Shown piece by piece: positions 15,460 through 22,407 of a stretch of DNA of 22,407 nt. Location: the NCBI GenBank assembly GCA_934373455.1, contig CAKRON010000034.1:1-22407 (forward strand). The letters run 5' to 3'. This DNA comes from an uncultured Marvinbryantia sp. (GTDB lineage Bacteria; Bacillota; Clostridia; Lachnospirales; Lachnospiraceae). The position numbers and the translations under genes were made by a program. The notes under the pieces are model-generated. The model saw nothing but the letters and a program-made list of their open reading frames with translations. It was not told the DNA's origin and ran no database searches. The number at the start of each line of letters is the position of its first letter. Positions within the stretch are counted from its first letter, which is position 1.

Positions 15460-16125
15460 TTTTTCTACCTCCGCTCTGTTCTGACGCAGGAAATCAGAAA
15501 GAATTCCTTCTCGAATACACTCTTTTACTGCACGCGATACTGCCGCATCCAATCCTGACTGAGACACATACTTTCTGACTCTTGCCACATATTGTGCATA
15601 TTCTTTCAATACCTTGCACTGTTCCATCAATTCACGATTGTGACCTTCATTGACATTCAATACCGTCACTTTTAATTCCAAATCTGCCGCTCCGGTCAAG
15701 TTCTCAAAGGCTTCTGACAGATATGCTTCATGCCGTTCTTCCTGCTCTCTGGTTCCATTGTAAAACACCAAAAATCTTGGTGTCGGAATCTTCTGTAATA
15801 TTGATGAATAAAGAGATTTCTGATCCACGATCTTCTGATATTCACTGGCTATATAGAATAAATCCCTCAATGGAATATTCGGATTATACGTAGACTGATG
15901 TTCATACAGAAATAAATTTGTGTTAATGATAAATGCAAGATCATTCTTCATTCCCATATAAACTGCATTCTCCAACGTTACAATCTCCAGTTCATCTGGA
16001 TCTGTATATGCAGTCTTATTAACTGCATTATACAGAGATAATAAATTCCTTTTGTCTGAAAAGAGCATTCGAAATACAGTATCTTTGTATTTCCGGTTTG
16101 CTCTGAGCCGCTTTCTTTTTGCCAT
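15190..16125 (-). CDS. Rpn-family PD-(D/E)XK nuclease (recombination-promoting nuclease / putative transposase)
   Basis: 311 residues from the ATG at 16125, chosen because AGGAGG lies 8 bases upstream; the ATG at 16131 is only 2 bases from it. The N-terminal part has the family opening YKDTVFRMLFSDK, then a PD-(D/E)XK-like core with Asp62, Glu75 and Gln77 (in MKNDLAF and LYEHQST) as candidate catalytic residues, then FLVFYNGTRE. A charged segment and five GMKA/GMKT repeats (from about residue 247) precede a C-terminal helical tail rich in Lys and Glu. Rpn proteins of E. coli are DNases implicated in phage defence and held in check by a short protein made from inside the same gene. Here an internal start with a good ribosome site exists. 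The gene sits alone between the trp terminator and yqeY. Confidence 0.9.
   Translation of the reverse strand: MAKRKRLRANRKYKDTVFRMLFSDKRNLLSLYNAVNKTAYTDPDELEIVTLENAVYMGMKNDLAFIINTNLFLYEHQSTYNPNIPLRDLFYIASEYQKIVDQKSLYSSILQKIPTPRFLVFYNGTREQEERHEAYLSEAFENLTGAADLELKVTVLNVNEGHNRELMEQCKVLKEYAQYVARVRKYVSQSGLDAAVSRAVKECIREGILSDFLRQNRAEVEKVSIFEYDKEEEERKLREAEYEGGWDAGMKAGMKAGMKAGMKAGMKTGIEQSAAVMVRMAREAHIEEEKITELLRDELKLDEQMIKKLLK
15326..15385. repeat. 12-bp in-frame tandem repeat inside the Rpn gene
   Basis: About five tandem copies of a 12-bp unit, TTCATTCCAGCC with C/T variation at its last base, encode Gly-Met-Lys-Ala (GMKA) four times and then GMKT. Copies are nearly identical, with a final diverged copy. 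Because 12 is a multiple of 3, gain or loss of units would change linker length without breaking the frame. Confidence 0.95.
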
Positions 16126-16131
16126 GGGCAT

Positions 16132-16158
16132 ATCCTCCTGTCTTCTCTACAGGAGAAT
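16132..16158 (-). promoter_or_regulatory. Hairpin masking the Rpn ribosome-binding site
   Basis: In the minus-strand RNA, ATTCTCCTGT pairs with ACAGGAGGAT (10 bp, one G-U) around a 7-base loop, burying the whole Shine-Dalgarno of the Rpn gene. A competing hairpin, TTCTC-CTGTA-GAGAA (16143-16157), uses the left arm and would free the ribosome site. This could hold translation low or switch it. No terminator or known ligand-binding riboswitch is seen. The rest of 16159-16264 holds the leader; no clear promoter box could be fixed there. Confidence 0.6.
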
Positions 16159-16264
16159 CCCCGGTATACTCTAAATTTCCCTTAAAAGTAACTTACCTTT
16201 TCTTTCCAGATCTCTCCTGCATTTTCATAAATATTTAGAACGAAAAGCATAAGATTTCTGAAAT

Positions 16265-16302
16265 GATAAAAAGAATTCGGACAGTGCGATGCACTGAGAA
16301 TT
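16265..16302 (-). terminator. Intrinsic terminator of the trp operon
   Basis: On the minus strand CAGTGC-ATC-GCACTG forms a perfect 6-bp hairpin, extended across a small internal loop by AATTC/GAATT, and is followed by CTTTTTAT. It lies 80 bases after the trpA stop codon. It separates the trp operon from the Rpn gene, which therefore needs its own promoter or read-through. Confidence 0.8.
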
Positions 16303-16381
16303 GAAAAATATGCTTTTGTAGTTTTACAATATCACATTTTTCGTTTCGTGTAAACTTCTTTTTGTTTATATATGTAACTTT

Positions 16382-17164
16382 TTATTTTTGATATTCGTTC
16401 ACAGCATCTTTCATGCTTTTAATGTATTCTTTCACATATGGCACGCACGCTTCTCCATACTGACCGCACAACTTCACGATTGCGCTTCCCACGATTGCGC
16501 CATCTGACACTGCCGCCATCTTTGCAGCCTGTTCCGGTGTAGAGATTCCAAATCCGATGGCACAAGGAATATCTTTTGCTTCTTTGACCAGCTTCACCAT
16601 TGCGCCAATATCTGTGGTGATCTCTTTTCTTACGCCGGTCACACCTAAAGAAGATACGCAGTAGACAAATCCGTTTGCCTCTTTTGCAATCATGGCAATT
16701 CGTTCGTGTGAGGTCGGTGCAATCAGTGAAATCAGATCCAGACCATATTTTTTACATGGCTCATCGAATTCTTCCTTTTCTTCAAACGGCACATCCGGCA
16801 AGATCAGACCGTCCATGCCGATTTCTGCTGCCGTCTTTAAGAAACGGTCTGTTCCATAAGAATACACTACGTTCGCATATGTCATAAATACCAGTGGAAT
16901 CTGAGAGTTTTTACGAATCCTGCGCACCATGTCAAAGATCTTGTCTGTGGTGACGCCACCGCTTAAGGCACGAATATTGGCCGCCTGAATTACCACACCT
17001 TCCGCTGTCGGATCTGAAAATGGTATGCCAAGTTCAATCAGGTCTGCCCCTGCCTCTTCTGCGGCATAAACCAACTGTTCTGTCACATCCAGAGTTGGAT
17101 CTCCACAGGTAATAAATGGAATAAATGCTTTTCCTTTTTCGAATGCTTTCTTTACGTTACTCAT
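16382..17164 (-). CDS. trpA: Tryptophan synthase alpha chain
   Basis: Splits indole-3-glycerol phosphate into glyceraldehyde 3-phosphate and indole, which is channelled to TrpB. The 260-residue TIM-barrel protein has the N-terminal [11 protein letters not shown], Glu44 in [11 protein letters not shown] (equivalent to catalytic Glu49 of Salmonella TrpA), the phosphate-binding GFGIST loop near residue 204 and GAIVGSAIV near the C-terminus. At the place of catalytic Asp60 it has Glu55 (SDPTAEG instead of SDPLADG). This conservative variant also seems to occur in other clostridial TrpAs, so I do not read it as inactivation. Its ATG lies inside the end of trpB (8-bp overlap, ATGAGTAA), so translation is coupled. 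Last gene of the operon. Confidence 0.95.
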   Translation of the reverse strand: MSNVKKAFEKGKAFIPFITCGDPTLDVTEQLVYAAEEAGADLIELGIPFSDPTAEGVVIQAANIRALSGGVTTDKIFDMVRRIRKNSQIPLVFMTYANVVYSYGTDRFLKTAAEIGMDGLILPDVPFEEKEEFDEPCKKYGLDLISLIAPTSHERIAMIAKEANGFVYCVSSLGVTGVRKEITTDIGAMVKLVKEAKDIPCAIGFGISTPEQAAKMAAVSDGAIVGSAIVKLCGQYGEACVPYVKEYIKSMKDAVNEYQK

Positions 17165-18341
17165 GAATATCCTCCCCTCTGTATCTTGCGATGGCTGCGC
17201 AGTCCTTATCTCCTCGACCGGAAATCGTAATAACTATAATCTGATCCTTTCTCATCGTCGGTGCCAGCTTTCTTGCGTAAGCCACCGCGTGGGCGCTTTC
17301 AATTGCCGGAATAATTCCTTCCAGTCTGGAAAGATATTCAAAGGCTTCTACTGCTTCGTCATCTGTAACCGGTACATATTCTGCTCTTCCGATATCATAA
17401 AGATGTGCGTGTTCCGGTCCGATACCCGGGTAATCCAAACCTGCGGAAATAGAATATACCGGTGCAATCTGACCATACTCATCCTGACAGAAATAAGATT
17501 TCATACCATGGAAAATGCCCATGCGTCCGGTTGCAATCGTAGCTGCTGTCTCTGCCGTATTCACGCCTCTTCCTGCTGCTTCGCAGCCAATCAGACGCAC
17601 ATCTTTATCTTCAATAAAATTATAAAATGTTCCTATCGCATTCGAACCGCCTCCCACACAGGCCAATACAGCATCCGGAAGTCTTCCTTCTTTTTCCAGC
17701 ATCTGTTCTTTGATTTCCTTGGAAATCACCGCCTGAAAATCACGCACAATCGTTGGAAACGGATGTGGACCCATGACAGATCCCAGGCAATAGTGGGTAT
17801 CATCTATCCTGTTTGTCCATTCACGAAATGCTTCTGATACGGCATCCTTCAGTGTACCAGTTCCGGATTTTACAGGAATCACCGTTGCACCAAGAAGTCT
17901 CATACGATACACATTCAGTGCCTGACGAATCGTATCTTCCTCCCCCATATAAACCACGCATTCCATATCCAAAAGTGCCGCTGCCGTAGCTGTTGCCACA
18001 CCATGCTGACCGGCTCCTGTCTCTGCAATCAGGCGCGTTTTCCCCATTTTTTTCGCCAGCAGTGCCTGTCCCAGCACATTATTAATTTTATGGGCACCTG
18101 TATGATTCAAATCTTCTCTTTTCAGATAAATCTTTGCTCCACCCAGATCTTTTGTCATGCGCTCGGCATAATACAGCCTGGATGGTCTTCCTGCATAATC
18201 ATTTAATAACTGCGTCAGTTCTGCCTGAAATTCCTGATCTTTTTTATAATGTTCATAAGCCGCTTCCAGTTCAATCACTGCATTCATCAGTGTTTCCGGA
18301 ATATATTGTCCGCCGTGGACGCCAAATCTTCCTTTGCTCAT
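17157..18341 (-). CDS. trpB: Tryptophan synthase beta chain
   Basis: PLP enzyme joining indole and serine to make tryptophan, in an alpha2-beta2 complex with TrpA. The 394-residue product is standard TrpB1 length. It has the PLP-lysine motif HTGAHKINN with Lys85, the [12 protein letters not shown] substrate loop and the phosphate-binding [10 protein letters not shown]. It also has [11 protein letters not shown], the [16 protein letters not shown]-domain region and the C-terminal SGRGDKD. The N-terminal [14 protein letters not shown] is typical of the TrpA-partnered form. It starts 13 bases after the trpC stop codon with GAGGAG upstream and overlaps trpA by 8 bp. No trpF lies between trpC and trpB, where most Firmicutes carry it. 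Confidence 0.96.
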   Translation of the reverse strand: MSKGRFGVHGGQYIPETLMNAVIELEAAYEHYKKDQEFQAELTQLLNDYAGRPSRLYYAERMTKDLGGAKIYLKREDLNHTGAHKINNVLGQALLAKKMGKTRLIAETGAGQHGVATATAAALLDMECVVYMGEEDTIRQALNVYRMRLLGATVIPVKSGTGTLKDAVSEAFREWTNRIDDTHYCLGSVMGPHPFPTIVRDFQAVISKEIKEQMLEKEGRLPDAVLACVGGGSNAIGTFYNFIEDKDVRLIGCEAAGRGVNTAETAATIATGRMGIFHGMKSYFCQDEYGQIAPVYSISAGLDYPGIGPEHAHLYDIGRAEYVPVTDDEAVEAFEYLSRLEGIIPAIESAHAVAYARKLAPTMRKDQIIVITISGRGDKDCAAIARYRGEDIHE

Positions 18342-18354
18342 ATCCTGTTACTCC

Positions 18355-19167
18355 TCATCCTTTTCCATTTTTCAATTCATCTAGCATTGCTTTCTTATCA
18401 GCTGCCCGCATGAGTGTTTCGCCAATCAGCACCGCATCGGTTCCATTTTCTCTCAGCACCTCTATATCCTCATGATTCTTGATGCCACTTTCCGATACAA
18501 ACAGTACATCTTCCGGCACCATACTGCGCAGTCTCCTGCTTTGTTCCACATCCACTGTAAAATTTTTCAGATTCCGATTATTGACACCCAGAATTTGTGC
18601 ACCTGCTTTTAAGGCCCGGTCTATTTCTTCTTCCGTATGCGCTTCCGTCAATACGGATAACCCAAGTTCTGACGCCAGTTGATGCCACGATGTAAGCTGA
18701 CTGTCATCTAAAATAGCACAAATCAAAAGGATTGCTGAGGCTCCCAGATTTTTTGCCTGATATATCATATATTCATCCACTGTAAAATCTTTTCTCAATA
18801 CCGGTATCTGAACTGTATCTGTAATTTCTTTTAAATAAGCATCTTTTCCCAGAAACCAAAATGGCTCGGTCAGGCAGGAAATGGCAGATGCTCCCGCCTG
18901 CTCATATTCTTTTGCAATTTCCAGGTAGGGAAACTCTTCTGCAATGATTCCCTTAGACGGAGAAGCTTTCTTCACTTCACAGATAAAGGCTATATCCCTG
19001 CCAGACAATGCCTGCTGGAATTGAAACGGAAACATACCATTTTGTTCTTGCTTCTCTGCCCTGGCTTTTTCTTCTGCCATCTGCCGTAATGCTGCAAAGG
19101 ATACCTGCTTCTTTTCTTCTGCTATACGTTCTCCGGTTCGTACAGCAATTGTCTCTAAAATATTCAT
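18355..19167 (-). CDS. trpC: Indole-3-glycerol-phosphate synthase
   Basis: Closes the indole ring from carboxyphenylamino-deoxyribulose phosphate. The 270-residue single-domain TIM barrel has the signature EVKKASPSKG (64-73, with catalytic Glu64 and Lys66), Lys126 in LRKDFTVDEY, Glu175 in LTEAHTEEE, GVNNRNLKNF (194-203), SESGI and AVLIGETLM. There is no fused phosphoribosylanthranilate isomerase domain, so it cannot replace the missing trpF by the E. coli-type fusion. The start codon is preceded by AGAGG, 11 bases after trpD. Full length. Confidence 0.95.
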   Translation of the reverse strand: MNILETIAVRTGERIAEEKKQVSFAALRQMAEEKARAEKQEQNGMFPFQFQQALSGRDIAFICEVKKASPSKGIIAEEFPYLEIAKEYEQAGASAISCLTEPFWFLGKDAYLKEITDTVQIPVLRKDFTVDEYMIYQAKNLGASAILLICAILDDSQLTSWHQLASELGLSVLTEAHTEEEIDRALKAGAQILGVNNRNLKNFTVDVEQSRRLRSMVPEDVLFVSESGIKNHEDIEVLRENGTDAVLIGETLMRAADKKAMLDELKNGKG

Positions 19168-19178
19168 TCTGCCAACCT

Positions 19179-20189
19179 CTATTTGTTACTCAGTTCTATA
19201 AATTCCTGAAGTTTTTTTCTGGCTGCGCCACTGTCGATCAGCTGTTCTGCCAGTTTTACTCCCTCTTCCAGAGACGCTGCTTTTCCCGCAATATAAAGTG
19301 CTGCTCCTGCATTCAGGCAGACGGCATTTCTCTTTACACTTTTCTCTGTGCCATCCAAAATTGCCTTTGTAATTTCGGCATTTTCCTGCGGTGTTCCTCC
19401 TGTCAGTTCTTCCGGCTTTCCGGAAGTATAACCAAACTGTTCCGGTGTAATCTCATAGGAAGTAAATCCTCCATCTCGGATTTCACATACCATAGTTGGA
19501 CCACACGCAGAGATTTCATCCAATTTTTCTTTTCCAAATACCACCATGCCCTTTTTTACTCCCAGATTTGCCATAACCTGTGCCAGTGGTTCAACCAGAA
19601 GTTCATCATACACACCCATCAGTTCCATATTGGCCCCCGCCGGATTGGACAATGGTCCAAGAATATTAAATACTGTGCGGATTCCCAGTTCTTTACGAAC
19701 CGGTGCCACATATTTCATAGCTGTATGATATTTCTGTGCAAACAGAAAACAGATATTGATCTCTTTTAACAGCTTCAGACTTTCTTCCGGTTCCAGTGTG
19801 ATCTTTACGCCAAGAGCCTCCAGTACATCAGCTGCACCACTCTTTGAGGAAGCTGCACGATTTCCATGTTTTGCTACCGGCACACCTCCTGCTGCTATGA
19901 CAATCGATGATGTGGTAGAAATATTAAAAGAATTCGATCCGTCACCACCGGTTCCTACGATCTCAAGCACATCCATATCGTGAAGAAGTCTGGTTCCATG
20001 CGCCCGCATAGCTGCCGCGGAAGCTGTGATCTCATCAATGGTCTCACCTTTTAATGAAAGAGCTGTCAGATAAGATGCCATCTGAATCTGGCTGGTTTCT
20101 CCGCTCATAATTTCATCCATCACCTTTTCTGCCTGTTCATACGTTAAATTCTGTTTTTTGGATAATGCGATAATTGCTTCTTTGATCAT
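19179..20189 (-). CDS. trpD: Anthranilate phosphoribosyltransferase
   Basis: Transfers phosphoribose from PRPP to anthranilate. The 336-residue protein has the glycine-rich PRPP motif [14 protein letters not shown] (79-92), [18 protein letters not shown] (107-124) for anthranilate and pyrophosphate handling, and [14 protein letters not shown] in the middle. The ATG overlaps the trpG stop codon by 4 bp (ATGA), so the two are translationally coupled. TrpG is not fused to TrpD as in enteric bacteria but is a separate gene. Standard length for a stand-alone TrpD. Confidence 0.96.
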   Translation of the reverse strand: MIKEAIIALSKKQNLTYEQAEKVMDEIMSGETSQIQMASYLTALSLKGETIDEITASAAAMRAHGTRLLHDMDVLEIVGTGGDGSNSFNISTTSSIVIAAGGVPVAKHGNRAASSKSGAADVLEALGVKITLEPEESLKLLKEINICFLFAQKYHTAMKYVAPVRKELGIRTVFNILGPLSNPAGANMELMGVYDELLVEPLAQVMANLGVKKGMVVFGKEKLDEISACGPTMVCEIRDGGFTSYEITPEQFGYTSGKPEELTGGTPQENAEITKAILDGTEKSVKRNAVCLNAGAALYIAGKAASLEEGVKLAEQLIDSGAARKKLQEFIELSNK

Positions 20190-20773
20190 GGTCTGTCTTC
20201 TCCTTTTGCTATATTTAAAAAGTTTTCGATTAATTTCATCCCCTCCGGAGTCAGTACTGATTCTGGGTGAAACTGTAAACCATATATCGGATAATCTCTG
20301 TGTTCTACTGCCATGACTTCTCCATCTACCGTTTCAGCTGTCACTTTCAGCTCCTTTGGAAGTGAATCCCGGATGGCCGCCAATGAATGATATCTTGCGA
20401 CCTTCAACTGAGTACCAATCCCACAAAAAAGAGGGGATTCTTCTATGATTTGCGCCATGGAACTCTTTCCATGCATCAGCTCTTTGGCATAAGAAACCGT
20501 TCCACCGAAGGCTTCACATATGGCCTGATGTCCCAGACAAATTCCAAGAATCGGCACTTTATCCTTAAAATACTGAATGGTTTTGATGCAGATTCCTGCT
20601 TCCGAAGGTTTCCCTGGACCAGGGGATATTACGATTGCCTCTGGTTTCATGGCCTCGATTTCCGCTAACGTACAGGCATCATTTCGAATTACTTTTATAT
20701 TCTGTTCCAGTTCTCCGATATACTGCACCAGATTGTATGTAAAACTGTCGTAATTATCGATCAGCAATATCAT
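20186..20773 (-). CDS. trpG: Anthranilate synthase glutaminase subunit
   Basis: Provides ammonia from glutamine to TrpE. The 195-residue class I glutamine amidotransferase has the catalytic nucleophile Cys79 in GICLGHQAI, with His169 and Glu171 in QFHPESV, and opens with [10 protein letters not shown]. The [14 protein letters not shown] stretch (47-60) is the oxyanion-side signature of the TrpG/PabA group. Some Firmicutes share one such subunit between anthranilate and aminodeoxychorismate synthases, so a dual PabA role is possible. It overlaps both trpE and trpD by 4 bp (ATGA). Confidence 0.95.
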   Translation of the reverse strand: MILLIDNYDSFTYNLVQYIGELEQNIKVIRNDACTLAEIEAMKPEAIVISPGPGKPSEAGICIKTIQYFKDKVPILGICLGHQAICEAFGGTVSYAKELMHGKSSMAQIIEESPLFCGIGTQLKVARYHSLAAIRDSLPKELKVTAETVDGEVMAVEHRDYPIYGLQFHPESVLTPEGMKLIENFLNIAKGEDRP

Positions 20774-22281
20774 TCTTCCAATCCTCCTTCTGCCAGCTTA
20801 ATTGCCTGCACCACTGCTCTTGCCTTATTGCAGCATTCCTGATACTCATTTTCCGGAATACTGTCTGCCACAATTCCGGCCCCTGACTGCACACACACTT
20901 TTCCATTCTTTTTATATGCCAGCCTGATTCCAATGCAAGTGTCCAGATTTCCGGTAAAATCCAGATACCCAACTGCTCCTCCATAAATACCGCGTTTCTT
21001 TCCTTCCAGCTCCTGAATGATTTCGCATGCCCGAATTTTGGGTGCGCCTGAAAGGGTTCCCGCCGGAAGTATGGCATCTACTGCATTCACTGCATCCATC
21101 CCCTCTTTTATCATTCCTGATACAGTGGATCCGATATGCATAACGCAGGAATATCTATGGATACTGCAATATTCTTCTACCTTAACGCTTCCAAGTCTGC
21201 TGATCTTACCAATATCGTTTCTGCCAAGATCTACCAGCATATTATGCTCTGCCAGTTCTTTTTCATCTTGCATCAGTTCCTCTTCCAGCTGCTGATCCTC
21301 TTCGTCCGTCTTTCCCCTTGGTCTGGTTCCTGCCAGTGGGAATGTGAATAACTTGCCATTTTCCAGCTTTACCAATGTCTCCGGTGATGCCCCGGCTATT
21401 TCCACATCATCGCTGGAAAAATAAAACATATACGGTGATGGGTTACTGGTTCGCAGTACCCGGTAGGTATCAAACAGGCTTCCGTCTGCCCTGGCTGTCT
21501 GTGGATTGGATAGCACCACCTGAAAAATATCGCCCTCATGGATATAATGCTTTGCTTTATTTACCATTTCCGTATAACGTTCTCTGGAAAAATCTGGTGT
21601 CAACTCTTCTTTTAGACGAATTGGTTTAAACACCGCTTTGGCACCGCTGTTCAGCAAAGTCTTCATTTCCTCCAGTTCCTCTTGTGCTTTTCTGTAAGAA
21701 TTCTCAATATCTGAAGTATCCACGCCGGAAATCAGTATCAGTTTCTGTCTGTAATGATCAAATACCAGTGCTTTGGTAAATAACATCAAATCCACATCCC
21801 GAAAATCTTCATTTCCTGACAGTACTTTTTGCAGTGTCGGTTCTGCATATTTCAGATAATCATAAGAAAAATATCCGACCATACCTCCGGTAAATGGCGG
21901 CATGCCTTTGATTTTGGGACTTCGATATTCTGACAAAATCTTTCGAATCACTTCCCCGGGATGAGCAACTTCTGTATATTCTTCTTTTAAAAATGATTCT
22001 TTCATAGATGGAGGAATCTGCTCCTCTTCTGTGCGAATACGGAGTTTTCCATCCATACAGGACAATTCCAGTATCGGTTCATACCCCAGCATAGAATAAC
22101 GTCCCCATTTCTGGTCATTCTCAGCACTTTCCAACAGATAACAATGTTTACTGGCTGCTCTTAACGTTCTCATTACTTCTACCGGAGTAAAACGGTCTGC
22201 ATACAATTCCCGGCAAACCGGTATACGTCTGTAATCTCCCTGTAGTGCAATTCTTTTTACTTCTTCCAGCGATGGATACAT
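20770..22281 (-). CDS. trpE: Anthranilate synthase component I
   Basis: Makes anthranilate from chorismate with TrpG. The 503-residue protein has the N-terminal tryptophan-feedback motif LLES (49-52), consistent with end-product inhibition. The C-terminal chorismate-binding domain has GTRPRGKTDEED, ELAEHNMLVDLGRNDIG, HIGSTVSG, AGTLSGAPKIRA and GIYGGAVGYLDF. I chose the ATG at 22281 because a perfect AGGAGG lies 7 bases upstream; an in-frame ATG at 22308 lies upstream of that site and has none of its own. First gene of the operon. Only 126 bp of upstream DNA is in the window, and it shows no T-box or Trp-rich leader peptide, only a palindrome and the dispersed repeat. Confidence 0.96.
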   Translation of the reverse strand: MYPSLEEVKRIALQGDYRRIPVCRELYADRFTPVEVMRTLRAASKHCYLLESAENDQKWGRYSMLGYEPILELSCMDGKLRIRTEEEQIPPSMKESFLKEEYTEVAHPGEVIRKILSEYRSPKIKGMPPFTGGMVGYFSYDYLKYAEPTLQKVLSGNEDFRDVDLMLFTKALVFDHYRQKLILISGVDTSDIENSYRKAQEELEEMKTLLNSGAKAVFKPIRLKEELTPDFSRERYTEMVNKAKHYIHEGDIFQVVLSNPQTARADGSLFDTYRVLRTSNPSPYMFYFSSDDVEIAGASPETLVKLENGKLFTFPLAGTRPRGKTDEEDQQLEEELMQDEKELAEHNMLVDLGRNDIGKISRLGSVKVEEYCSIHRYSCVMHIGSTVSGMIKEGMDAVNAVDAILPAGTLSGAPKIRACEIIQELEGKKRGIYGGAVGYLDFTGNLDTCIGIRLAYKKNGKVCVQSGAGIVADSIPENEYQECCNKARAVVQAIKLAEGGLEE

Positions 22282-22325
22282 AACTGAACCTCCTGTTTTC
22301 TGATTCATTTTCTACTAGAACAAAG

Positions 22326-22343
22326 AATGTGCCTTGGCACATT
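22326..22343. promoter_or_regulatory. Palindrome upstream of trpE
   Basis: AATGTGCC (22326-22333) and GGCACATT (22336-22343) form an 8-bp perfect dyad around TT, about 45 bases before the trpE start codon. In RNA it would give a 7-bp stem with a 4-base loop. It is followed on the plus strand by ATTATTTT, so it may be a weak terminator for a plus-strand gene beyond the window, or an operator for trpE. No convincing -35/-10 pair was found around it. Confidence 0.5.
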
Positions 22344-22346
22344 ATT

Positions 22347-22400
22347 TTCAAGTCGAACGTCCGTGAGACTTTGGCGCGTGATTCTGGTCAGCGAAGCTGA
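22347..22400 (+). repeat. Dispersed ~53-bp repeat, copy 2
   Basis: Reverse complement of 243-295 with one extra T and one substitution. It ends in the small hairpin TCAGC-GAA-GCTGA seven bases from the window edge, so any further part of the element is cut off. It lies upstream of trpE, between the palindrome and the edge. Confidence 0.85.
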
Positions 22401-22407
22401 CATATTC

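Noticed and set aside
16193..16228. 11-residue reading frame in the Rpn leader (minus strand) as a possible regulatory leader peptide
   Set aside because: No ribosome site precedes it and its codons show no stalling-type run, so there is no support beyond the open frame.
17163..17837. Plus-strand open frame of 224 codons opposite trpB
   Set aside because: Same pattern of antisense shadow to a well-supported enzyme gene; no ribosome site or motif.
19008..19769. Plus-strand open frame of 253 codons opposite trpC/trpD
   Set aside because: Antisense to two clear trp genes, with low-complexity Cys/Phe-rich composition and no family features.
16382..22281. A search for frameshifts or decay in the trp operon to explain the missing trpF
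   Set aside because: All six genes are full length with intact motifs, and the 13-bp trpC-trpB gap leaves no room for a trpF remnant.
22282..22308. Upstream ATG start for trpE
   Set aside because: It precedes the AGGAGG motif and has no ribosome site; the ATG at 22281 is 7 bases after AGGAGG.

Overview
The window reads as chromosome of a Gram-positive gut-type Lachnospiraceae (Blautia/Ruminococcus-like Clostridia). This rests on strong AGGAGG ribosome sites, a YesM/YesN-type two-component pair, an Rpn-family nuclease with GMKA linker repeats, an meso-diaminopimelate dehydrogenase and moderate GC content. The genus is an inference. All protein genes and the tRNA lie on the minus strand, so transcription runs from high to low coordinates. 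No gap without a gene exceeds 300 bp; the larger ones are described as features.

From right to left there are four blocks. (1) 22281-16382: a tightly packed trpE-G-D-C-B-A tryptophan operon, with 4- to 8-bp overlaps at E/G, G/D and B/A, closed by an intrinsic terminator. It has no trpF. (2) 16125-14696: an Rpn-family PD-(D/E)XK nuclease and a yqeY (GatB/YqeY-domain) gene, ending in a terminator. The Rpn gene carries an in-frame 12-bp tandem repeat, a well-placed internal start site and a hairpin that would mask its own ribosome site.

(3) 14498-1539: a long L-arabinose block: araA, an FGGY kinase (araB role), araD, an AraC-type response regulator, a YesM/LytS-type histidine kinase, a YtfQ-like sugar-binding protein, a two-domain sugar ATPase, two permeases and a second YtfQ-like binding protein that is a lipoprotein. 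Catabolism, sensing and uptake of one sugar appear to be encoded together. Internal hairpins after the first binding protein and before the second probably set unequal expression. (4) 1300-1: ddh, a structured repeat region and a tRNA-Val(UAC) cut by the window edge just after the first base of its CCA tail.

A ~53-bp repeat occurs in inverted orientation near both ends of the window (243-295 and 22347-22400). A 16-bp fragment resembling its end lies directly after araA. Most of the window is ordinary metabolism. The parts most worth a second look are the Rpn gene-within-gene arrangement with its masked ribosome site, the two binding proteins paired with the histidine kinase, the dispersed repeat, and the missing trpF.
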